DNA of 14,698 bases from Deltaproteobacteria bacterium RBG_13_49_15. Its GTDB lineage: Bacteria > Desulfobacterota > Desulfobacteria > Desulfobacterales > UBA2156. A program made the position numbers and the translations under genes. The first letter of the stretch is position 1. Each line of letters starts with the position of its first letter. This document shows positions 7,269-14,135 of the stretch, one piece after another. The notes under the pieces are model-generated. The model had not been told where the DNA came from. It ran no database searches and worked only from the letters and a program-made list of their open reading frames with translations. The stretch is from contig MGQD01000015.1 in assembly GCA_001797695.1 (NCBI GenBank), forward strand, positions 8,006-22,703, written 5' to 3'.

Positions 7269-7455
7269 TCCCCGCCGCCTCCATACCTATGCGACTCAGA
7301 AGCAGGGCGGCGGTTTCCCCCAGAATATAGCTGCTTGTCATTAATTTGTGTTTCTTTTCAATAGCATCCTTCCAAACAGATCCTGATTTTTGGTGGTTTT
7401 TATCATCCCGGTCGAGGATCGCGCAAAAAGCGGAAGTACCGATAAAGATTTTCAT
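7252..7455 (-). pseudogene. Truncated VapC-like PIN-domain toxin
   Basis: From ATG at 7455 the frame gives the N-terminal half of a PIN ribonuclease: MKIFIGTSAFCAILDRDD, then NHQKSGSVWKDAIEK, then the second conserved block LMTSSYILGETAALLLSRIG. PIN proteins begin with xxFIDTS, where the Asp binds the catalytic metal; here that residue is Gly (codon GGT instead of GAT). The second acidic position (Glu in GETAALL) is present. Similarity stops near residue 62, and the frame ends at 67 residues, about half a normal PIN protein (120-140), after entering the 3' end of the convergent barrel gene. The C-terminal acidic residues are missing. No antitoxin gene precedes it; the transporter gene ends 51 bases upstream. 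I read it as an inactive remnant of a toxin-antitoxin pair. Confidence 0.72.
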
Positions 7456-7506
7456 TCGGAATATGCCCTTTTCAGGTAAACTCCAAGGATGGGTATCGTC
7501 TCCGGA

Positions 7507-8703
7507 TCAAACCTTAACCCACCCTCTCCTAAGCGAATTGTCCAGAATGATCCCTACAAGAAAAGCCGCACCCATGTTCCACATTGCAAAAGCGGCTACG
7601 ATTAGCATCACATAGAAATCACTCTTTTTGTCGCCGATGTCTTTCACTACGATAGCCAGTTCCGAACCCGCGAAGAATAAGATGACGCCCAGAATTGCAT
7701 TGGGAAATATTTTGAAGATAATGGATACTGAATTGCTGAAGAAAAGGGCAATGAAAACGAGAAGACTCCCGAGTATTACCAGGGCGCCGCCTGTCCTTGC
7801 CCCAAAACGCACATGCCCGGCCATCCCTCCGGCCCCATGACACATAGGAATGCCTCCAAGCAGAGGCGAGGCCAGATTCATGATACCTTGCGAGATGGCG
7901 ATCTTCTTCTCGGTTACCTGCCTGTCGGGAAAGAGCTCGTTGTTCTCGGCCACAATTGCGATCACCGCGTTGCCCAGGGTTAGCGGTATCTGAGGGATTG
8001 TGAAAAGTAATGTGCCTATTACAATATCGTTCCACGTAATCATATGAAAGCTAAAGGCCGGCACCCTGAAACCGATATGAATCTTGGCTAGTTCCGACAC
8101 CAATTGAGGGTTCATGATGAGCGCAGACGCAACCCCGATGATCAGGAGCACAAACATGGCCGGAATTTTAGGATTCGTCAGGAGAAGGTAGGTGACAACA
8201 AGGGCGATACCAGCAAGGACCGGCGCTGTTTTCATCCGGTTGACTCCATCGACCATAAAAGAGAGCCCAAGACCCAGCATAATGCCGCGCACAACCGGTT
8301 TGGTGGCAAGTTTGGCTATCGGTCTGATAGCTCCCGTAACGCCGGCAAGAAGCCAGAAAAGCCCCGTGGTGAGGCCTGATCCGAAAAGAGCCGGCAGGCT
8401 TATCCCTCCTGCAATGGCTGCTGCTCCAATGGCTTTCATCGGTTGAACGGGGAGTGGAGTCTTGAAATAGAACCCGGCAACCAATAGAGAAATGCCAAAC
8501 ATGAAAAGAAGCCCGAGAGGGTCCACTTTCACTATCGTGATATAGGCAACCACAAAAGGGATCAAAGTTCCGACATCGCCGAATGCACCTGCCCACTCCA
8601 TCTTATTATAAAGGTTCTTTGTTTTATGCGTGCTCGCACCTTCTGGGTGGACACCGCTTCCACTCTCAAGCTCAAGCTCTTTCTCCTGATCGTTTTGCGA
8701 CAC
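7507..8703 (-). CDS. MOT1-type molybdate/sulfate transporter
   Basis: This 398-residue inner-membrane protein has about ten hydrophobic segments and both signature motifs of the MOT1 branch of the SulP superfamily (PF16983): QPMKAIGAAAIAGG at about 87-100 and IPMCHGAGGMAGH with RFGARTGGA at about 284-305. Plant and algal MOT1 proteins take up molybdate; bacterial members are annotated as molybdate or sulfate transporters, and the sequence alone cannot decide between them. The start is GTG at 8703, supported by a strong GGAGG eight bases upstream. This gives a hydrophilic, acidic N-terminal tail of about 34 residues before the usual start of homology (MEWAGAFGDVGT). It lies 177 bases downstream of the barrel gene on the same strand, so it may be read through from that operon or have its own promoter. 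Confidence 0.9.
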   Translation of the reverse strand: MSQNDQEKELELESGSGVHPEGASTHKTKNLYNKMEWAGAFGDVGTLIPFVVAYITIVKVDPLGLLFMFGISLLVAGFYFKTPLPVQPMKAIGAAAIAGGISLPALFGSGLTTGLFWLLAGVTGAIRPIAKLATKPVVRGIMLGLGLSFMVDGVNRMKTAPVLAGIALVVTYLLLTNPKIPAMFVLLIIGVASALIMNPQLVSELAKIHIGFRVPAFSFHMITWNDIVIGTLLFTIPQIPLTLGNAVIAIVAENNELFPDRQVTEKKIAISQGIMNLASPLLGGIPMCHGAGGMAGHVRFGARTGGALVILGSLLVFIALFFSNSVSIIFKIFPNAILGVILFFAGSELAIVVKDIGDKKSDFYVMLIVAAFAMWNMGAAFLVGIILDNSLRRGWVKV

Positions 8704-8880
8704 CGTATCTACCTCCCTCTTCTGATGTGCGCCGGAGTCGATGTTTCAAACTCCCAAGGCATCCGTTTTGAGGTTGACTTTTCTGGATACCGCTGCCCTG
8801 GAGCTCCTTTTACCGGTTTCCCTTAAAAAATCAACGATGCTTTTTTTGGGACCCTCTTCAAGACCCCCTTATGAGTTTTT

Positions 8881-10182
8881 CTAAAAGTAGTACCTGACTC
8901 TAAATTCCAGACGGCAGTCGGCCTGTTTCTCGCCAAATTCACTGCCTCTTGACCCCACAAGAAAGCCGGTTCGCAATCTCAGTTCCAGGTTCGTGATCGG
9001 CGAGTAAAGCAGTTCAGGAGTGATTGAGAAACTCCTGTCGCTCAGGTTGTAAATCCAGGTGAGCGAGGGGGTGAAGTAGAGGATATCAAAGGGCTCCTGC
9101 TGGCTCACCCTGAGGTAAAGATAGTCTGTTTCGGGTGTAAATCTGCCGTAGTTGCCCTGGGTCACGGTCGCTGCTTTGGCCAAAACCCGGGTGTCGCCAC
9201 TTGAAAGAAAGGCATTGTACCCTTTATCGACAAAGGAAAAGTAATCGGACATCTCGTCCGAGGAAAATCCGGCTCCCTGGTGATAGTATTCGAAGATGTA
9301 AGTGGTGTTGAGGGTGCTCAGGTAGCGCGTGCCAAGCACATAATTCACCGTGTCGTAGGTTTTCTGAGAGACATTGCCATCGGCGTCGATCAACGTCTTT
9401 TTGAATTGCTTAACGAGGGCAAATTCACCATGCACCTCGAGGTTGGCCCCAATATTCCTCGAAAAATCGAAGCCGTACCGAACTGTTTTGCTTCCACCCG
9501 CAAGAAACATGAAATCTATGTCCGTATCGTAGAGCAGGAAATATGCTTTGGCGGCAACATTGAGATGATCGGTCTCCCCAAAGTCGTCATTGATGTCTCC
9601 GTATTCAGGCAATACCACAGGGGTAAAAGAGAATGTCTTGAGCGGCCCCGAGGCGAAGCTCTTAATATAATCGGCCGAAGCGATCACATAACCCTCAAGG
9701 GCAAGTTCCGGGTCGTCGGGGTCCTTTGGCCTGTCGACAAAAGCCGCCGGATTCCACGCGTAACCCTTACCCCACTTTGACATTTTTTTTCCCGTGTCAA
9801 TCGTTAACGATGATGATGGCTTGAGGGAGAGATAGGCCTGGTAGGGTTTAGTTTCGAACGTTGCAGCGACTGCATCGGACTGCTGGTAGTATGTGTTGAG
9901 CTGGAGATAAAAGCCGGCAATCCCCTTCTGAACATTTGCATCAATCCAGAGCTTGCCGTTATATTCCAGGATCGTGTCTCCAACATTCTTGTTAAAGAGG
10001 TTGAGCTTGTAAAAAGAAGCGTTTTTGTCCACGCCGAACAGAACGGGGCGAAATTCAAGATAGCCGCCGACATGGTATGGTTTTTTCTCGATCTCAGAAA
10101 GGCTGAAAGCATATTCTTGCCCGGCCTTAGCCACTCCCATGAAAAGGCAGAAAAGAAACAGAGCCGAAAAGAGAGTCTTCAT
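8881..10182 (-). CDS. Outer-membrane beta-barrel protein of the ABC-linked module (module 2)
   Basis: The 433-residue product has a classical signal peptide (MKTLFSALFLFCLFMGVAKA, cut before GQEY) and long runs of alternating strands ending in RVRYYF, so it should be an outer-membrane barrel. Near residues 130-160 it has a GKKMSKWGKGYAWNPAAF segment followed by DRPKDPDDPE. This echoes the G-x-x-x-x-x-WGK-x(6)-P block of the other barrel at 5832-7268 and suggests a distant common family, although the rest looks divergent. Its ATG overlaps the stop of the LolA-like gene (ATGA, four bases), so translation is coupled and the two are probably made in matched amounts. As last gene of the ABC operon it is the obvious candidate for the outer-membrane step of transport. 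Confidence 0.82.
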   Translation of the reverse strand: MKTLFSALFLFCLFMGVAKAGQEYAFSLSEIEKKPYHVGGYLEFRPVLFGVDKNASFYKLNLFNKNVGDTILEYNGKLWIDANVQKGIAGFYLQLNTYYQQSDAVAATFETKPYQAYLSLKPSSSLTIDTGKKMSKWGKGYAWNPAAFVDRPKDPDDPELALEGYVIASADYIKSFASGPLKTFSFTPVVLPEYGDINDDFGETDHLNVAAKAYFLLYDTDIDFMFLAGGSKTVRYGFDFSRNIGANLEVHGEFALVKQFKKTLIDADGNVSQKTYDTVNYVLGTRYLSTLNTTYIFEYYHQGAGFSSDEMSDYFSFVDKGYNAFLSSGDTRVLAKAATVTQGNYGRFTPETDYLYLRVSQQEPFDILYFTPSLTWIYNLSDRSFSITPELLYSPITNLELRLRTGFLVGSRGSEFGEKQADCRLEFRVRYYF

Positions 10183-10910
10183 TTCAGCAAAGATTCCATG
10201 TTCGGCATGAACGTCAGCGTGAACGACTCGTCCGGGAACTCCCGTTTTGTGATCTTCGCGAATATCATAGCGGATTTGTAACCCTTGTAGAGAGGGCTAT
10301 CCGTTTCTATGATGGCAGGTCTTGTGATCCCACCACCGAAGTCTTTCATGTCCTTGAAATAGAGCGTTTTTATGAGCATCTCCGCTTCCGTGAGGCACTC
10401 GATCTTGGTCGGGAGGGTTTTGGACTTGTCCACCCAGATCTTGAGCCTGTCGTAGGCAACGGTTTTGGTTTTTGCCTTGCAGTAGAGCAGGTATCCATCT
10501 CCCAGATCCTCAACCTTCTCCGCGTTATATTCCACCGAGTAATCGAGGGCCAGGATATCCGCGTTGTTGAAGACACCGCCTATCACGGATTGGAGGCTGG
10601 TAATGCGGATCGGTTTTCCCACGTTGGGGACATAGAGCCACATGTTATCCCCGAGCCTGAGCGTGCTTCTACCTTTGTCGCTGGCCGGCGACAAGAAAAG
10701 GCCGGCAATTTTGTCCCTCCCTTTCTTAGCAGTGTAATACACGTACTCTTTTGTTCTCCCGCTCGGCTCGATATTGATGATCTTGCGATAGGACTCGTAA
10801 GATTCCGGAGTGAGGTTTTTGTCGATCTGCACTAGAAGTTGAGTACCGTCCGCTGCATAAAGCGGGGTGGCAACACAGAGTGTGACTAAGAAGGCTAAGA
10901 ATTTTTTCAT
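10179..10910 (-). CDS. LolA-like periplasmic carrier of the ABC-linked module (module 2)
   Basis: This 243-residue exported protein is a second member of the outer-membrane lipoprotein-sorting family. It has a short signal peptide (MKKFLAFLVTLCVATPLYA, cut before ADGT). The diagnostic stretch GRSTLRLGDNMWLYVPNVGK is followed by TSLQSVIGG and the NNADILALDYSVEY segment typical of the COG2834/PF17131 group. Later strands (LKIWVDKSKTLPTKIE, then TLYFKDMKDFGG) complete the open half-barrel expected of a LolA fold. ATG at 10910 is chosen because GGAG lies seven bases upstream; the GTG just before it would leave only four. It starts 18 bases after the permease and overlaps the barrel gene by four bases. 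Position between permease and barrel suggests a shuttle across the periplasm; the cargo is unknown. Confidence 0.85.
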   Translation of the reverse strand: MKKFLAFLVTLCVATPLYAADGTQLLVQIDKNLTPESYESYRKIINIEPSGRTKEYVYYTAKKGRDKIAGLFLSPASDKGRSTLRLGDNMWLYVPNVGKPIRITSLQSVIGGVFNNADILALDYSVEYNAEKVEDLGDGYLLYCKAKTKTVAYDRLKIWVDKSKTLPTKIECLTEAEMLIKTLYFKDMKDFGGGITRPAIIETDSPLYKGYKSAMIFAKITKREFPDESFTLTFMPNMESLLK

Positions 10911-10928
10911 CACTCATCTCCTTTGCTC

Positions 10929-12167
10929 TTACACGTGCCGTAGGGCCGCGATGGGCTCCATTTTTGAAGCCTTAAGTGCAGGCTGGAGGCTCCCCAGGAC
11001 GGCAACAATAATGACGATAACCGAAACCACGAGGATGTCTGAAGCCCGCAGGGCCGGCGACAGCAAAAGCCCGGTTTGCCTGCCAAAATTAAAGGTTATC
11101 TTGGCAAGGTCGAGTATGTACACAATCACCAGTCCGATGACGTTGCCGACAACGGCGCCGAGCACGCCGAGGGAGAACCCCTCAATCACGAACATGGCTA
11201 GGATCTTCCCGGGCAGCGTCCCGATGGCGGCAATGGTGCCGATCTCCCGTATCCGCTCGTAAACTGCCATGATCATGACGTTCATGATGCTGATCAGGAC
11301 AATGGCGATGAGCATGATTTTTATGAAGAGCGTCATCATGTCGATCATCCGCGCGATGTTGTAAAAGGGAGAAAGGGTCTCCCAGGTGTGCACCTCGAAG
11401 ACCGGCTTGTCCTGCTTCTTCACGTCGCTTGATAGATCGGCATCCAGCCTATGGGCAACAGTGTTGAGCTTGCTGAAATCGTAAAGTTTTATCGCAATCT
11501 CGCTGATCTCCTGCTCCTCCATCCTCAGGATCTCCATGGCGTCTTCAATATGGACATAGCCGTCCCGTCCTCCGGGCCCGGTTACACTCTCGAGGATCGC
11601 TCCGACCTTGAGCTGCTTCCCGTTCACGGAGCCGTCCTTATTCGTCGCAATGACGACGACCATGTCCCCCACGTTGACCTTCATGCCGCGTGCAAGAAGC
11701 TCCGGCACTATGATCTCCCCTTTCTTAATCGCTTTTTCACCCTGCATGATCCTTGAGGTAAGAAGTGGCAGAGTCTTCGTCTCCATGTCAGGATAGACGC
11801 CGTTGAGCCGTATGTTCGTCGTCTCGGTAAAGTTGCTGAATAGCCCTCCAAACTTTATCCGGGGGGAGTGCGCCTCTATATCCGGTATCGTCTTAATCGC
11901 CCCATCCGCTTTTTTTACCTGTGGTGGGTTCATCATCAGGGTCAACGGCAGGTTGTCTATGGAAGCCACATAACCTTTTCGGTGGATCTCTATATCTCCA
12001 AGCATAGAGCCCGTGATCTGTCCAATGATCATATTCTTGAAAGATCCTGATACGGAAACGAACACCAGAACGAATATAACGCCTATGGCAATGAGCGACG
12101 CAGTCAGGAGCGTCCTTCTCCTGTATCTCATCAGGTTTCTTATCGCTATCTTAAAAAGATTATACAT
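10929..12167 (-). CDS. MacB/LolC-type ABC transporter permease
   Basis: The 412-residue inner-membrane protein has the four-helix layout of type VII ABC permeases (LolC/LolE, MacB, FtsX). One N-terminal helix at about 20-40 (basic RNLMRYRRRT in front) is followed by a large periplasmic domain of some 235 residues. Then come helices at about 279-303, 326-352 and 377-397. The coupling-helix region VYERIREIGTIAAIG follows helix 2, and the C-terminus ends in the family's KASKMEPIAALRHV. Such permeases do not move substrate through the membrane bilayer in the usual way; they use ATP to drive periplasmic conformational change, extracting lipoproteins or propelling substrates outward. It overlaps the ATPase gene by eight bases. 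A LolE- or MacB-like job cannot be told apart by eye, but the following LolA-like gene favours a lipid or lipoprotein cargo. Confidence 0.9.
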   Translation of the reverse strand: MYNLFKIAIRNLMRYRRRTLLTASLIAIGVIFVLVFVSVSGSFKNMIIGQITGSMLGDIEIHRKGYVASIDNLPLTLMMNPPQVKKADGAIKTIPDIEAHSPRIKFGGLFSNFTETTNIRLNGVYPDMETKTLPLLTSRIMQGEKAIKKGEIIVPELLARGMKVNVGDMVVVIATNKDGSVNGKQLKVGAILESVTGPGGRDGYVHIEDAMEILRMEEQEISEIAIKLYDFSKLNTVAHRLDADLSSDVKKQDKPVFEVHTWETLSPFYNIARMIDMMTLFIKIMLIAIVLISIMNVMIMAVYERIREIGTIAAIGTLPGKILAMFVIEGFSLGVLGAVVGNVIGLVIVYILDLAKITFNFGRQTGLLLSPALRASDILVVSVIVIIVAVLGSLQPALKASKMEPIAALRHV

Positions 12168-12864
12168 GCTCTTCGCCCCCTTTCATCTGCTTGCCGACCA
12201 GTTCCCCATCTTCCATCATATAGAGGATCTCCGCTTCTCCCACGATCTTCTGATCATGGGTTGAGAAGATGAAGGTGGTTTGAAAGTCATCCCGCATCTT
12301 TTTCATCAACTCAATGACCATGTACGCCGTCTTGTGGTCAAGGTTCGCTGTCGGCTCATCGGCAAGGACGAGCTTTGGGTTCGTCACAAGGGCTCTGGCC
12401 ACGGCGACTCTCTGTTTTTGCCCGCCCGATATCTGGTCGGGGTACTTATCTTTTTGTTCCGCCATCCCTACGGCATCCAAGAGACTCATCACCCTCTTTT
12501 TTCTGTCTCCGGGTGATGCGTTTTGAACCATGAGCAGGGGATACTCAATATTTTCAAAAACCGTAAGCACAGGTATCAGGTTAAAGTCCTGGAAGATAAA
12601 GCCGATGTTCTTCCCCCGGAAGATTGCCGAATCCTTTTTTCCGAAGCTTGATACGTCCATCCCGGCAACAAGAAGTCGACCGGCCGAAAGCTTATCGAGA
12701 CAGCCGATGAGATTCAGCAACGTTGTCTTGCCGCTTCCAGAGGGACCTACGAAGGAAACAAAGGAACCTGGCTCTATGTTAAAACTTGCACCTTTAAGAG
12801 CCCTGACCGTAACCTCTCCGGAGTGGTATTCTTTGGTGATGTTCTCTGCCATGACTAATCCCAT
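12160..12864 (-). CDS. LolD/MacB-type ABC transporter ATPase
   Basis: The 234-residue cytoplasmic ATPase carries every ABC motif. Walker A is GPSGSGKTT (40-48), the Q-loop FQDFNLIP has Q92, the signature is SGGQKQ (146-151), Walker B is LVLADEPT with catalytic E170, the D-loop is NLD, and the switch His203 is in FSTHD. ISGGQKQRVAVARAL and ADEPTANLD are characteristic of the LolD/MacB/FtsE group. The start ATG at 12864 has AGGAG eight bases upstream. It is the first gene of the operon and overlaps the permease by eight bases; as usual for this class, a dimer would pair with two permease subunits. No clear -35/-10 was found in the upstream gap. Confidence 0.94.
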   Translation of the reverse strand: MGLVMAENITKEYHSGEVTVRALKGASFNIEPGSFVSFVGPSGSGKTTLLNLIGCLDKLSAGRLLVAGMDVSSFGKKDSAIFRGKNIGFIFQDFNLIPVLTVFENIEYPLLMVQNASPGDRKKRVMSLLDAVGMAEQKDKYPDQISGGQKQRVAVARALVTNPKLVLADEPTANLDHKTAYMVIELMKKMRDDFQTTFIFSTHDQKIVGEAEILYMMEDGELVGKQMKGGEEHV

Positions 12865-12990
12865 ATGTTCTTCTCCTTTTTACTCATTTTCAATCGCATC
12901 CTCATGTTGATCTGTGCCGGCAATTCTTTCTTGTTTGAAAGCATCTTGAAATAATATAAGTTTATCACATTCAATTGGCTTGGGGAAGAA

Positions 12991-13152
12991 TCAATTCACT
13001 CCTTGTTCCTTTACCCTAACTCTCATTTCCTCGGTTGCCAGGCTGGTCTCTATCTTACTTGAGATCCCCGGATGGATTTTCCTGGGCTCCTTGATCAGCT
13101 CAATTCCATCCATTCCCCGCATCTGAAAGTCGGTGATGAGAATGCCGATCAT
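12991..13152 (-). pseudogene. Receiver-domain fragment of a response regulator
   Basis: On the minus strand an ATG at 13152 starts a 53-codon frame ending in TGA at 12993-12991. Its sequence is the middle of a receiver domain: ILITDFQMRGMDGIELIKE corresponds to the usual (D-L-I-L-T)DxxMPGMDGIELI block, with D8 as the phospho-acceptor. IHPGISSKIETSLATEE matches the stretch with the switch Thr (T36), and VRVKEQGVN the helix before the missing Lys strand. Everything before beta-strand 3 is gone, as is everything after the helix, and some core hydrophobic positions are charged (K33, E35). The upstream codons in the same frame give an unrelated Gly/Pro-rich sequence. It sits 49 bases beyond the stop of the ZraP-like gene; in other bacteria ZraP-type genes neighbour the ZraS/ZraR two-component pair, so this may be what is left of such a regulator. 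Confidence 0.65.
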
Positions 13153-13201
13153 GGGGAGCGGGGTAGAGAATCCTCCGCATCCTCCACCCCGTGACCTATG
13201 T

Positions 13202-13690
13202 TTACCATCGGCCCATAGGACCTCTCATGCCCATCCGAGGACCAAATCCCATGCGCGGCCCAAACGCAGGCACAGAACCAAGGGCCGGCAGCTCAGCCAA
13301 TTGCTCTGGTGTAAGCACCTTCCGGATTTCAAGCCCGAAGCCTGTGGCCTGTTCTTGGAGCTTTGACTGCAGATCCAGGATCTCTTTGTGCTTAGCTGTC
13401 ACTGCAGCCGGATCAGGATTAGTAGAGGACCAAAGGCTTCGAATCTCTGTCCCTCTCGTGAAGAGTTCTTTCTGAAAAGGTTCAACCTGTTTCTGAAATT
13501 TATCCCGCAAAGCCTGAATCTGAGCAGATTGCTCAGTTGTCAGGCCTGGAATGGGTGGGACCCCATATGCCGGCCCTCCAAAACCCCGGGCGAACCTGGG
13601 CCCGAAACCAGGGCCCCAGGCTATGGCCACCGTAGCCACCAGTGCCAATCCCAAGGCCAAACACAAACCGAAAATAAAGGTCTTTTTCAT
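13202..13690 (-). CDS. Spy/CpxP/ZraP-like periplasmic metal- or envelope-stress protein
   Basis: This 162-residue protein has a signal peptide (MKKTFIFGLCLALGLALVA, then TVAIA before WGPGF) and the two LTxxQ-type motifs of the Spy/CpxP superfamily (LTTEQ at 50-54, LTPEQ at 126-130), which flank long amphipathic helices. It resembles the zinc-resistance-associated subgroup (PF13801 type), made of periplasmic oligomers with chaperone or metal-buffering roles. The C-terminal tail has repeated GPRMG units, rich in Met, Gly and Arg but without His, unlike classical ZraP metal tails. ATG at 13690 is chosen: AGGAGG lies eight bases upstream, whereas the earlier in-frame GTG at 13699 is part of that ribosome binding site. 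A receiver-domain remnant lies downstream and a small Cys-containing exported protein upstream on the same strand. Confidence 0.85.
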   Translation of the reverse strand: MKKTFIFGLCLALGLALVATVAIAWGPGFGPRFARGFGGPAYGVPPIPGLTTEQSAQIQALRDKFQKQVEPFQKELFTRGTEIRSLWSSTNPDPAAVTAKHKEILDLQSKLQEQATGFGLEIRKVLTPEQLAELPALGSVPAFGPRMGFGPRMGMRGPMGRW

Positions 13691-13722
13691 CGAAATCACC
13701 TCCTTTCTATATAGTTTCAGCT

Positions 13723-13753
13723 TCCTCAGTGCATGATTCTTGACCTCTGAGGA
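13723..13753. repeat. Inverted repeat upstream of the ZraP-like gene
   Basis: TCCTCAG (13723-13729) and CTGAGGA (13747-13753) are perfect seven-base complements separated by 17 bases, starting 33 bases upstream of the ATG. Half-sites two helical turns apart could bind a dimeric activator, or the arms could fold in the leader RNA. No promoter hexamers were convincing around it. Confidence 0.3.
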
Positions 13754-13829
13754 GGAAATTGGTCACCTAATTTGTTGATCGGTAATTCGTAATTTGGACT
13801 TCCGATAGATGAGATACAGTTGGTTGGAT

Positions 13830-14135
13830 TTAACAACGCAAGGGGAGAGAACTAAGGCGAATGTCGGAACAGTGAGAATCGATTCCTGAAAGCTGGAAAC
13901 TGAAAAAATCCAGAGAGAACTGCTTCAATGGAATTGAATCTAAACTAATAATCGTGGTGTTATCTTGAGAGACAAGCGAATTGAACGGACAGAAATTGCA
14001 CATGATTTGCTTGCTGTGCGAAAAAGGACAACCATTGCCTATCTTTTGGACGAAATTCAGCGGAGTCATTCCAAGCAGAATAGGGAGAAGAATGATTGCA
14101 GGAATGAATAAAAAGAGTTTTGACCTGCTAAACAT
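13830..14135 (-). CDS. Small membrane-anchored or exported Cys-containing protein
   Basis: The 101-residue frame begins with a basic start and a hydrophobic helix (MFSRSKLFLFIPAIILLPIL) followed by GMTPLNFVQKIGNGCPFSH, then CNFC (46-49) and a Ser/Leu-rich tail ending in SLPLRC. Cys residues are at 36, 46, 49, 89 and 101. The helix would leave the rest in the periplasm, where the GCPF and CNFC cysteines could bind metal or form disulfides. I recall similar small proteins with a GCPFS motif and a PLRC ending near metal-efflux genes of Deltaproteobacteria, but cannot name a family. I prefer ATG at 14135, since the signal-like segment starts there; the frame is open back to a GTG at 14189, which would add 18 basic residues. 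It is 139 bases upstream of the ZraP-like gene on the same strand. Confidence 0.55.
   Translation of the reverse strand: MFSRSKLFLFIPAIILLPILLGMTPLNFVQKIGNGCPFSHSKQIMCNFCPFNSLVSQDNTTIISLDSIPLKQFSLDFFSFQLSGIDSHCSDIRLSSLPLRC

Noticed and set aside
8746..8873. Minus-strand open frame of about 42 codons with protein-like composition (KKSIVDFLRETGKRSS) between barrel and transporter genes
   Set aside because: No ATG, GTG or TTG with a ribosome binding site in the frame and no recognisable family; it may be a relic but cannot be supported.
12855..12944. 29-codon minus-strand frame overlapping the start of the ABC ATPase gene, a possible leader peptide
   Set aside because: Weak ribosome binding site, low-complexity Lys/Met-rich sequence and no regulatory codon run; chance is the simpler reading.
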